From NCBI GenBank assembly GCA_030824835.1, contig JAPJRA010000253.1, positions 1-6,099 of the forward strand: 6,099 nt of DNA, in the 5' to 3' direction. The DNA comes from Geminicoccaceae bacterium. Lineage in GTDB: Bacteria > Pseudomonadota > Alphaproteobacteria > Geminicoccales > Geminicoccaceae. The position numbers and the translations under genes were made by a program. The notes below the pieces were generated by a model that was not told where the DNA came from, searched no databases, and worked only from the letters and a program-made list of their open reading frames with translations. This document shows positions 1 to 5,770 of this stretch, in pieces (the first letter of the stretch is position 1; every line of letters begins with the position of its first letter).

Positions 1-2
1 TC

Positions 3-890
3 GTCCATGGCGGGCCGTTCGCCAACATCGCGCACGGCTGCAACTCGGTCATCGCAACCCGCACGGCGCTCAAGCTCGGCGAGTACGTGGTCACCGAGGC
101 CGGATTCGGGGCGGATCTGGGGGCGGAGAAGTTCTTCGACATCAAGTGCCGCAAGGCCGGACTCAGCCCGGCCGCGGCCGTGATCGTGGCCACGGTGCGG
201 GCGCTCAAGATGCATGGCGGGCTCGCCAAGGCGGCGCTCGGGACGGAGGACCTGCCGGCGCTGCGGCGGGGGCTTGCCAACCTGGACCGGCACGTGCGCA
301 ACGTGCGCCGCTTCGGGGTGCCGGCGGTGGTGGCGATCAACCGCTTCGTCAGCGACAGCGAGGGCGAGCTGGCGCTGGTCCGCGACCATTGCCGGAACGA
401 GCTCGGCGTCGAGGCGCTGGTCTGCGAGCACTGGGCCAAGGGCTCGGCCGGGACCGAGACGCTGGCGCGGCACGTGGTCCGGCTGTGCGAGCAGCGCCAC
501 GACCTGGACGGGCTGGGCTTCACCCACCTCTACCCCGACGAGCTGCCCTTGTGGGACAAGATGCGCAAGCTCGCCCAGGACATCTACGGGGCCGAGGACA
601 TCACCGCCGACCAGCGGGTCCGGGACCAGTTCGAGGACTACCAGGCCCGCGGCTACGGCCACTTCCCGATCTGCGTCGCCAAGACCCAGTACAGCTTCTC
701 GACCGACCCCGACCGCAAGGGGGCGCCCACCGGCCACGTGGTGCCGATCCGCGAGCTGCGCCTGGCCGGCGGGGCCGAGTTCCTGGTCGTGATCTGCGGC
801 GAGATCATGACCATGCCGGGCCTGCCCAGCGACCCCGCGGCGCACCGGATCCGGCTCGACGAGGCGGGCCTGATCCAGGGGCTGTTCTGA
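3..890 (+). CDS. fhs: Formate-tetrahydrofolate ligase, C-terminal half (5' end outside window)
   Basis: This is the 3' part of formyltetrahydrofolate synthetase, the cytosolic enzyme that joins formate to tetrahydrofolate with ATP to give 10-formyl-THF for one-carbon metabolism. The reading frame is already open at base 3 and gives 295 residues before TGA; the family is usually about 550-560 residues, so roughly the first 260 are missing at the window edge. Family-typical blocks are visible: [14 protein letters not shown] (fragment residues 2-15), [16 protein letters not shown] (31-46), [14 protein letters not shown] in the middle, and [10 protein letters not shown] (271-280) near the C-terminus. 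The end ...GLIQGLF is the normal C-terminus, so there is no 3' truncation. No frameshift is seen. An internal GTG at 87 is only an in-frame valine, not a start. Codon use is strongly GC3-biased, typical of the host. It converges with the MarC-family gene. Recognition is based on motif memory and is firm. Confidence 0.96.
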   Translation, partial: VHGGPFANIAHGCNSVIATRTALKLGEYVVTEAGFGADLGAEKFFDIKCRKAGLSPAAAVIVATVRALKMHGGLAKAALGTEDLPALRRGLANLDRHVRNVRRFGVPAVVAINRFVSDSEGELALVRDHCRNELGVEALVCEHWAKGSAGTETLARHVVRLCEQRHDLDGLGFTHLYPDELPLWDKMRKLAQDIYGAEDITADQRVRDQFEDYQARGYGHFPICVAKTQYSFSTDPDRKGAPTGHVVPIRELRLAGGAEFLVVICGEIMTMPGLPSDPAAHRIRLDEAGLIQGLF

Positions 891-909
891 GGGGTCCGGG
901 CGCGCCTGG

Positions 910-970
910 CGGCCTTGGGCCTGCTCGAGGCGGCCTGGCCCCGCCTATCGGCCTTCGGCCTGCTTGAGGC
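910..970. repeat. Imperfect 22-bp direct repeat pair in the fhs/MarC gap
   Basis: Bases 910-931 and 949-970 are two copies of a 22-bp sequence beginning CGGCCTT and ending GAGGC, with only two differences (G/C at the eighth base and C/T at the seventeenth). Their starts are 39 bp apart. Each copy also holds a small self-complementary part (GGCCTT(G/C)GGCC). They lie between the convergent stops of fhs and the MarC-family gene. They may be a local duplication that helps form the terminator; no other function can be assigned. Confidence 0.6.
928..946. terminator. GC hairpin between convergent genes, possible two-way terminator
   Basis: AGGCGG (928-933) pairs perfectly with CCGCCT (941-946) around a 7-nt loop. 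The hairpin lies 37 bp past the fhs stop and 27 bp past the MarC-gene stop, where a shared terminator would be expected. No T-run follows on either strand, so this is not a classical intrinsic terminator, and in such GC-rich DNA a 6-bp stem can occur by chance. Confidence 0.35.
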
Positions 971-973
971 GCC

Positions 974-1606
974 CTACCCGGCGAGCCCGGGCAGCAGCAC
1001 CTTCAGGCCCTGGGTCAGCATGCCCATGCCGATCGCGGTCAGCACCATGCCCATGACGCGGGTGACCACGCCCATGCCGGACTCGCCCAGGCGCCGGGCG
1101 ATCGGCTGGGCGAAGGTGAACAGCAGGCCGACCAGGCAGGCCATGGCCACGACCACGGCCGAGATCTCGGCCCGGCCGAGCAGCGTGTCGTGTTGCTGCA
1201 CGGCCGCCAGCAGGGCCGCCATGGTGCCGGGGCCGGCCACGATCGGGATCGCCAGCGGCACCACGGCGATGGACTCGCTCTCCAGCGCCTCGGCCAGCTC
1301 GCCCGGCGAGTGCTTGTGGGCCGACTGGTTGAACAGCATGTGCACCCCGATCAAGAGCACGATCACGCCGCCGGCGGCGCGCAAGCTGTCGACCGTGATG
1401 CCGAAGAAGGCCAGCAGCAGCGGCCCGCCCCAGGTGACGACGAGCAGGGTCGCGGCCACCGCCAGCGCGCAGGACCAAGCGATGGCGCGGGCCTCGGCCG
1501 GGTGCCGGCCGGCGGTCATGCCGGCGAACACGCCCACATTGCCCACGGGGTTCATCATCGAGAACAGGGTCGCGACCAGGCTCGCGAGCGCGGCTTCGGG
1601 CAGCAT
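974..1606 (-). CDS. MarC family integral membrane protein
   Basis: Encodes a 210-residue very hydrophobic inner-membrane protein of the MarC (UPF0056/YhgN) family. Members have about six membrane segments; their transport or signalling role is not settled, and the early link to multiple antibiotic resistance was withdrawn, so no substrate is named here. Visible family marks are NPVGN in the first membrane segment (residues 19-23), hydrophobic stretches around 41-60 and 77-92, the signature SESIAVVPLAIPIVAGPGT (110-128) and a C-terminal segment with RVMGMVLTAIGMGML. The length fits the family. I chose the ATG at 1606 because GGGGAA lies 7 nt upstream on the minus strand; a TTG at 1621 would add five residues but overlaps that ribosome-binding site, and the GTG at 1609 is the next best alternative. 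The gene is divergent from the lipoprotein gene and convergent with fhs, so it is probably transcribed alone. No defects are seen. Confidence 0.93.
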   Translation of the reverse strand: MLPEAALASLVATLFSMMNPVGNVGVFAGMTAGRHPAEARAIAWSCALAVAATLLVVTWGGPLLLAFFGITVDSLRAAGGVIVLLIGVHMLFNQSAHKHSPGELAEALESESIAVVPLAIPIVAGPGTMAALLAAVQQHDTLLGRAEISAVVVAMACLVGLLFTFAQPIARRLGESGMGVVTRVMGMVLTAIGMGMLTQGLKVLLPGLAG

Positions 1607-1613
1607 CACGTCG

Positions 1614-1619
1614 TTCCCC
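1614..1619 (-). promoter_or_regulatory. Shine-Dalgarno that sets the MarC-gene start
   Basis: GGGGAA on the minus strand, 7 nt before the ATG at 1606. It argues against the longer TTG start at 1621, whose first codons would contain this site. Confidence 0.6.
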
Positions 1620-1643
1620 AAGGGCTGTCGGCCGCCTGCGCGC

Positions 1644-1667
1644 CCGGCGCCGGCGGCACGGCGCCGG
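1644..1667. repeat. Perfect 8-bp GC inverted repeat in the divergent intergenic region
   Basis: CCGGCGCC (1644-1651) and GGCGCCGG (1660-1667) are exact reverse complements around an 8-nt spacer. The site lies between the starts of the divergent MarC and lipoprotein genes, so it could be an operator for either gene or a hairpin in the MarC leader. In DNA this GC-rich it may also be chance. Confidence 0.4.
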
Positions 1668-1688
1668 CCACCTGGACCGGCCGTTTTC

Positions 1689-1697
1689 TGCTAGGCT
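1689..1697 (+). promoter_or_regulatory. Possible extended -10 promoter of the lipoprotein gene
   Basis: TGCTAGGCT matches the extended -10 pattern TG-N-TAnnnT and lies about 47 bp before the ATG at 1745. It follows a TTTT tract in otherwise GC-rich DNA. No convincing -35 box is seen 17-18 bp upstream, so the call rests on the -10 alone. Confidence 0.35.
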
Positions 1698-1744
1698 CCG
1701 GCCAGCTGCGGAACTCGCGGCTGTTCCGGCAGTTGGAGCAGATC

Positions 1745-2392
1745 ATGTCCTATCACGCCCCGCCTCATTGTTCATGCGCCCTCCGCCCGGCTTTGCTGGC
1801 GGCCTCCGCCTGCGCCCTGCTCGCGGCTTGCGCCGGCGGCCCGCAGGTCGATACCGGGGCCGCGGCCAACCCGTCGGCCGCCCGCGGCCTGCTGGCTGCC
1901 GCCTCGACCCAGGGGCCGGTGCCGCTGGCCATGGGCACCGTGCCGGCCCCCTTCGCCGGCGGTCCGGCGCAGGTGGCGGGCACCGCCAGCAACGCCGTGG
2001 CCTGGCTGGGCGCCAGCTTCACGCCGGTCGAGCTCGGGGCCGGCGACCTCACCGCCCGGCGCGTGGTGTTCCGCTTCGACGACGCCGCCCCGGACCCCGC
2101 CACCGTCTGCACCAGCCCGACCACGACCACGGCCCCGCCCTCGTCGCCGCCGCGCCTGATGGGCGTGTTCTGCGACGGCGCCCGGCCGGTGGCCGACGTC
2201 AGCGGCACCGCCTCCGGCACCGACCTCGCCGCGGCCAACGACCTCGTCACCACCGTCACCGAGCGCCTGTTCCCGGGCGGCGGCACCGGCGGCTACTCGC
2301 GCGGCATGCCGGGCGTCTCGGTCGGCGTCGGCGTCGGCAGCGGCGGCTGGGGCAGCAGCGGCTGGGGCCTCGGCGGCGGCCTGTTCTTCTGA
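1745..2392 (+). CDS. Small lipoprotein of unknown function with Gly-rich tail
   Basis: Encodes 215 residues and begins with a lipoprotein signal: a short N-region with Arg14, a hydrophobic stretch (residues 15-28) and the lipobox LAAC, so Cys29 should be lipidated after signal peptidase II cleavage. Residues after the Cys (AGG) carry no Asp at +2, fitting outer-membrane sorting if an enterobacterial-type rule applies. The middle (about 75-180) contains FTPVELGAGDLTARRVVFRFDD, a Thr/Pro linker (123-136) and two cysteines, Cys122 and Cys143, that could form a disulfide in the periplasm. The last 38 residues are almost only Gly, Ser, Val and Trp, ending GLGGGLFF. The start is chosen because GGAG lies 6 nt before the ATG and because the signal peptide begins there; the frame is open far upstream only as a shadow of the MarC gene. 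I do not recognise the family. Codon use is host-like. Confidence 0.85.
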   Translation: MSYHAPPHCSCALRPALLAASACALLAACAGGPQVDTGAAANPSAARGLLAAASTQGPVPLAMGTVPAPFAGGPAQVAGTASNAVAWLGASFTPVELGAGDLTARRVVFRFDDAAPDPATVCTSPTTTTAPPSSPPRLMGVFCDGARPVADVSGTASGTDLAAANDLVTTVTERLFPGGGTGGYSRGMPGVSVGVGVGSGGWGSSGWGLGGGLFF

Positions 2393-2395
2393 GGT

Positions 2396-2433
2396 GAGCG
2401 CCGCGGAGGTCCGGGCCGCCACGGGCGGCGCTC
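2396..2433 (+). terminator. Strong GC stem just after the lipoprotein gene
   Basis: GAGCGCCGC (2396-2404) pairs perfectly over 9 bp with GCGGCGCTC (2425-2433). It starts 3 nt after the TGA of the lipoprotein gene, the usual place for a terminator or a 3'-end-protecting hairpin. No T-run follows, so true intrinsic termination is uncertain. The repeat array begins at the last bases of this stem. Confidence 0.55.
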
Positions 2434-3036
2434 TCGGGTTCGTCCGTGCACCTTTGCGGCCGTGATCGTCCGGTGCACCGGCGCTCGGGTTCGTTTCGAC
2501 GGCGGGTCGGTCGGGTTCGTTCGTGCGCGAGCATGGACGTTCGACGCGGCGGGCGGGGTGTCGGGTTCGTTTCGATAGGCCGCTGGCTCGGGTTCGGACG
2601 TGCACCGGATGGCGCTGCGGCGGTCGGCGCTGGGGCGGCTTGGGCTCGTCTCGACGGCTCGTCGCTTGGGTTCGAACGTGCAAGCGCGTGGTGCGCGTCG
2701 GTCAGGACACGGCGTCGTCGGGTTCGATTTCATGAGCGGGTAGCTCGGGTTCGAACGTGCATTTCGCGTGCTTCGGTGGGTTCGTGCATCGGCGCCTGAG
2801 CCGCGAGAGCCCGGCGATCTGCCGGGCATGCGCTTGGGTTCAAACGTGCACTGCGATGAGTCGCATCGGCCGGTGCATCGGCGGCTTGGGTTCGTTTCGG
2901 TGATGGGGTGCTCGGGTTCAAACGTGCACGCGGGTGCCTGGGATTGGTCCACGCGATGGCGGCCTGCGTTCGCATGTGCCGGGCGACGGCATGGGCTCGT
3001 TGCGGGGGCGTGATGGCTCGGGTTCGGACGTGCATC
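2433..3036. repeat. Degenerate two-level tandem array (26-bp subunit, ~78-bp super-unit)
   Basis: About 600 bp with no gene I can support. A motif close to CTCGGGTTCGAACGTGCA recurs with its GGGTT at 2436, 2513, 2590, 2668, 2747, 2836, 2914 and 3020 (steps 77, 77, 78, 79, 89, 78, 106). A second motif, near CTTGGGTTCGTTTCGACGG, recurs at 2487, 2563, 2642, 2720 and 2888, 50-52 bp after each first motif, and there is a shifted form at 2993. A third subunit, best seen as CCGGTGCAYCGGCG around 2470 and 2871, fills the remaining phase, so the base period is about 26 bp and the super-unit is three subunits. The plus strand is rich in G and T and poor in TTA, CTA and TCA, which leaves long open frames on the minus strand. 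Those frames shift between units, so I take the array as non-coding. The repeat family is unknown to me. Confidence 0.8.
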
Positions 3037-3088
3037 GGGGACGGCTCCGTGAGAAAAGAGTGCAGGGCGCGTCGGGGCGGGTGGATGA

Positions 3089-3298
3089 TAACATGAATAG
3101 GAACATAGTCCAATGCGGGTAATTCGAGCGTCTGTCGACTTGGGGTTGAATCGGGCTGCGGAATGTGCCTAAGCTGAGGAAATGGTTTGGCCAGGGGGGA
3201 GCCGATGTGTCTTGCCGCCGAGCGATTGCCAAGCGGAGTTCTTGCAGCTCGACTGGGCACCGCTGTGTAGGTGCCACGTAGGTGGTACCGGGTGCGGT
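3089..3298. repeat. Copy 1 of a ~211-bp tandem element
   Basis: Begins TAACATGAATAGGAAC and ends at the next TAAC. It aligns along its whole length with the segment at 3299-3515, offset 211 bp. The best kept part is 3134-3194, 61 bp with two differences from copy 2. It holds the near-palindrome CCTAAGCTGAGG and, near the end, GGTGCC/GGTACC arms that can pair through one G-U wobble. A possible weak promoter (TTGAAT at 3146, TAAGCT at 3170, 18-bp spacer) lies in the core. Reading frames on the minus strand differ between copies because of a 1-bp shift after the core, so protein coding is unlikely. Confidence 0.8.
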
Positions 3299-3515
3299 TA
3301 ACGATGAATAGGAACGTTGCCCAATGCGGGTGACTGGCGCGCCCGTCGACTTGGGGTTGAGTCGGGCTGCGGAATGTGCCTAAGCTGAGGGAATGGTTTG
3401 GCCAGTGGGGGAACCGATGCGTCTTGCCGCCGTGCGATTGCCGAGCGGAGCTGATCCAGCCGGATGGGGCACTGTTGTTTCGGTACCACGTGGATGGTAC
3501 CGGGTATGGTTAAAA
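3299..3515. repeat. Copy 2 of the ~211-bp tandem element
   Basis: Begins TAACGATGAATAGGAAC. Its conserved core is 3345-3405. The 3' arm is a perfect hairpin, GGTACC-8 nt-GGTACC (3482-3501). Compared with copy 1 the flanks have drifted clearly while the core has not, which suggests either recent local conversion or constraint on the core. It is followed by a GC drop into the DUF262-HEPN cassette. Confidence 0.8.
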
Positions 3516-3534
3516 CCCAGATTCGGCCAACTCC

Positions 3535-3570
3535 GGTTAACGCGGAATAAATAGGAAGTCAACAATGCAG
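3535..3570. repeat. Decayed start of a third copy of the ~211-bp element
   Basis: GGTTAAC, then AATAGGAA and CAATGC, occur in the same order and nearly the same spacing as at the heads of copies 1 and 2 (AATAGGAA to CAATGC is 13 bp here, 15 bp in both others). Similarity then fades into AT-richer DNA. This suggests that the cassette replaced or interrupted a third unit. Confidence 0.45.
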
Positions 3571-3643
3571 TCAGAGGCAAAGTGAGTATGAGGATCTGTA
3601 ATATTGCGGCGCGTTTGTATCGACGAGAAAATACGTGGCAAGC

Positions 3644-3672
3644 GTGATACATCAAATCGTTATTGTTAATAT
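3644..3672 (+). promoter_or_regulatory. Possible sigma70-type promoter of the DUF262-HEPN operon
   Basis: GTGATA (3644-3649) and TAATAT (3667-3672) are spaced by 17 bp and each match the consensus at four of six bases. They lie in the most AT-rich stretch before the operon, and would give a leader of about 15 nt. The first gene has GGGGG (3683-3687) 7 nt before its ATG as ribosome-binding site. Confidence 0.35.
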
Positions 3673-3694
3673 AAACAGAACTGGGGGTCTGTAA

Positions 3695-4918
3695 ATGAAA
3701 AATGACGATGATATTGTCGACGATATTGATGAAACAGATGACGATGAATCTTTCGAAGAAGAGAATGTCCCAAGCCCTGGATCTGATGAAGCGATTGAGG
3801 GGCAATTTACAAATCAACCATTTCGAGTCGTATATCAGACGAACAATTTCCTGTTGCCGCAGATTAGAGACCTGATTACCGATGGAGATGACGTAAATCT
3901 GCGTCCGGAATATCAGCGACGTTTGAGATGGTCCAACAGACAGAAATCTCTACTGATTGAGTCGTTACTTCTAAATGTACCAGTTCCACCAGTATTTTTT
4001 TACGAGAACGACCTTGCGCGTTATGAGGTAATGGATGGGCAGCAGCGTTTAAACGCTATTAAGGAATTTCTTGGTGGTGAATTTGCTCTTCGGGGTTTAC
4101 AAATATTGTCCTCTTTGAATGGTCGACGTTATGTGAGGTTGCCGCCGAAAGTTAAACGCAGTCTCGATCGTGCATCAATATCCGCTATTGTTTTGCTTCA
4201 AGAATCACAAGGCAAACTTCGAAAAGCCGGTTCCTCACGTTATTACGAACTACGTAGATTTGTATTCGAACGCCTTAATACGGGCGGCAAACGACTTAGC
4301 GCGCAAGAGATAAGGAATGCGATTTATGGTGGTCATTTTAACAACATGATTGTGTCCATCTCAAGAGATGACACATTCACGCGCATCTGGGGAATACCCG
4401 CCTATAAGAAGGTAGATCCAAACGACTATTATGAGGAGCAGGCCCGTCAAAAAAATGCCTTGTATAAATCAATGGGCGACTGTCAACTCGTATTGCGGTT
4501 TTTTGCTTTGGACAATGAGGTGCATATTCAAGGTTCGATGAAGGCAATGCTGGACCGCTGTATGGAGCGTAATCTCGATTGTACTCCGGCACAAGCCGAG
4601 AAATTGGGCGTGCGCTATCTTGAAAGATTGAATCTAGCCGACGAGTTATTTGACGGTCATCCATTTACTTTGAGCCTGGCGAAGCACGAGCACCAACGGC
4701 CGATCGCAGGAATCTATGATGGCGTTATGATAGCACTCAATGATTTATGGCAGAGTCGGGTTAAACTTTTAGCCCACAAAGCGGACATACGCCGAAAGTA
4801 TACGGCGTTGGTTCGACGAGAGGCGGATACTGGTGCACTTACAGGTGCAGCAAATACGGCCTCTGATATAAAGCTTCGAATCGCAAAATTCCGTGAGTTA
4901 TTTAGTGAGTTTGCGTAA
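3695..4918 (+). CDS. DUF262 domain protein (GmrS-like, ParB/Srx fold), no DUF1524
   Basis: Encodes 407 residues. Residues 1-36 are a low-complexity acidic tail rich in Asp and Glu. Residues about 45-215 match DUF262: PEYQRRLRWS (71-80), PVPPVFFY (96-103), the hallmark DGQQR (114-118) and FERLNTGGKRLS (191-202) followed by EIRNAIYGG. In GmrSD-type enzymes this ParB/Srx-fold domain binds or hydrolyses nucleotides and acts as the sensing or motor part of modified-DNA restriction. The part that normally follows, the DUF1524 HNH nuclease with its His-rich motif, is not seen; residues 220-407 are charged, probably helical and unrecognised. The start has a GGGGG ribosome-binding site 7 nt upstream. 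The HEPN gene starts 2 nt after the TAA, so both are almost surely one operon and act together. Codon use differs sharply from the host genes, a sign of transfer. A defence role is inferred from family and context, not shown. Confidence 0.9.
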   Translation: MKNDDDIVDDIDETDDDESFEEENVPSPGSDEAIEGQFTNQPFRVVYQTNNFLLPQIRDLITDGDDVNLRPEYQRRLRWSNRQKSLLIESLLLNVPVPPVFFYENDLARYEVMDGQQRLNAIKEFLGGEFALRGLQILSSLNGRRYVRLPPKVKRSLDRASISAIVLLQESQGKLRKAGSSRYYELRRFVFERLNTGGKRLSAQEIRNAIYGGHFNNMIVSISRDDTFTRIWGIPAYKKVDPNDYYEEQARQKNALYKSMGDCQLVLRFFALDNEVHIQGSMKAMLDRCMERNLDCTPAQAEKLGVRYLERLNLADELFDGHPFTLSLAKHEHQRPIAGIYDGVMIALNDLWQSRVKLLAHKADIRRKYTALVRREADTGALTGAANTASDIKLRIAKFRELFSEFA

Positions 4919-4920
4919 TC

Positions 4921-5709
4921 ATGACGAACATCGACCTCAAAGGACCACTGGAAGATTTCTACGAACGAACAAGACAAATTCGAGCTATTGTGTCGGCCAT
5001 TGAGGCAGCTGGAAAGCAAAAATCGACACTAACGACAAATCGTCGTGACGTTGATCTGTCTATAATTGGCTTGAGCACGGGCAATACCGTAAATGCAATG
5101 TCTATAGTGTTTTTGGCGTCGAGCTTTGAGGAATTTATTCGCGAAGAAATCGGACAGTGCGCAGACTACCTTTCGCACCGATACTCTACTCTAAGTCAGC
5201 AAATGCGTTACACCATCAGGGCTTCATATTGGAGCGGCTGCTTGGAAAGACTACAGCAGAACAAATCGATTATGACCAAAGGCAAGGCAAAAGTGCCAGA
5301 TGCGACGGTTATGTCAAAGGTACGATCAATAGTGGAATCTGCTCGTGGTTTTGTTGTTGACGATGATGCAAGTCATATTGACCGCACAATATTTTGTCAG
5401 CAATCACACAATTTTCGGCCGCATATCGTCGATCAAATCGGATCGCGTATTGGTATTAATAACCTCGTTGACAGTGCTGCAGATAGTACAAAATTGCGCT
5501 CTTACTTTGGTGTAACAAAGAAATCAGAAGTGTCAACAAATTTGAGATCAAAATTAGACGAATTTTATGAGCGGCGAAATGATATTGTGCATTCTCTCAC
5601 CGGAACGACAGGCTACGCGGTCGATGTAGTCATCGATTATATCGAATTATTTGAACTTACGGCAGAATCGATTCAATTCACCTTAGCCAAGGCGACAGCC
5701 GCTTGGTGA
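4921..5709 (+). CDS. HEPN-type protein, probable RNase partner of the DUF262 protein
   Basis: Encodes 262 residues. Two features point to the HEPN superfamily, close to the MAE_28990/RiboL-PSP type: the helix ASSFEEFIREEI (residues 66-77), and the C-terminal motif ERRNDIVHS, where Arg219 and His224 form the R-x4-H pair that is the catalytic signature of HEPN ribonucleases (the polar Asn right after the Arg is also typical). The rest is mostly predicted helix, with LDEFYERRNDIVH and VIDYIELFELTAESI forming a plausible last helical hairpin. The ATG is 2 nt after the stop of the DUF262 gene; only a weak GTGAG lies 11 nt upstream, so translation is probably coupled. The expected product is a cytosolic RNA-cutting toxin or effector controlled by the DUF262 protein. 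The family call is motif-based; a non-catalytic HEPN scaffold is possible but less likely because the motif is intact. Confidence 0.82.
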   Translation: MTNIDLKGPLEDFYERTRQIRAIVSAIEAAGKQKSTLTTNRRDVDLSIIGLSTGNTVNAMSIVFLASSFEEFIREEIGQCADYLSHRYSTLSQQMRYTIRASYWSGCLERLQQNKSIMTKGKAKVPDATVMSKVRSIVESARGFVVDDDASHIDRTIFCQQSHNFRPHIVDQIGSRIGINNLVDSAADSTKLRSYFGVTKKSEVSTNLRSKLDEFYERRNDIVHSLTGTTGYAVDVVIDYIELFELTAESIQFTLAKATAAW

Positions 5710-5721
5710 TGTCTTGGGTGT

Positions 5722-5728
5722 AAGGAGG
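5722..5728 (+). other. Orphan strong Shine-Dalgarno with no gene behind it
   Basis: AAGGAGG is a near-ideal ribosome-binding site 12 bp past the HEPN stop, but the only starts after it (TTG at 5740, ATG at 5746) give peptides of five and three residues ending at TGA. It may mark a third gene of the cassette lost by deletion, or be chance. Confidence 0.4.
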
Positions 5729-5770
5729 AGGCGATCACGTTGCAGATGTATGCGTGACGATTGAAATCTT

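Noticed and set aside
146..967. Other long plus-strand frames over fhs, and plus-strand frames over the MarC-family gene.
   Set aside because: GC-rich third positions leave shadow frames open; only the fhs and MarC frames show family motifs.
1619..1621. TTG start for the MarC-family protein.
   Set aside because: It overlaps the GGGGAA ribosome-binding site that is well placed for the ATG at 1606, and homologues as I recall them begin close to the first membrane segment.
2668..2682. GGTTCGAA in the array resembles the T-arm of a tRNA.
   Set aside because: No acceptor stem, anticodon arm or CCA-side pairing is found around any copy, and the motif recurs at repeat spacing, so it is part of the array.
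2293..2952. 219-residue open frame on the minus strand over the array.
   Set aside because: Super-unit steps of 77, 79 and 89 bp move the repeat between frames, the peptide is Arg/Pro-rich as expected from this base composition, and part of it runs antisense to the lipoprotein gene.
2433..3036. CRISPR array.
   Set aside because: Repeats are degenerate, subunits follow one another with no unique spacers of constant length, and no cas genes are present.
2730..3277. Minus-strand open frames with IARRQDTSAPP-like and LAKPFPQLRHIPQPDS-like peptides in the ~211-bp copies.
   Set aside because: The two copies carry these peptides in different relative frames because of a 1-bp shift, and there is no convincing start with a ribosome-binding site.
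3089..3515. Integron attC sites, because of the GTTAAC boxes at unit borders.
   Set aside because: Unit length is longer than usual attC sites, the paired core boxes do not fit the R''/R' consensus, and there is no integrase or one-gene cassette pattern.
3588..3647. A 19-codon frame (MRICNIAARLYRRENTWQA) upstream of the DUF262 gene as a leader peptide.
   Set aside because: No ribosome-binding site lies before it, the likely promoter starts within and after it, and a frame of this length is expected by chance.
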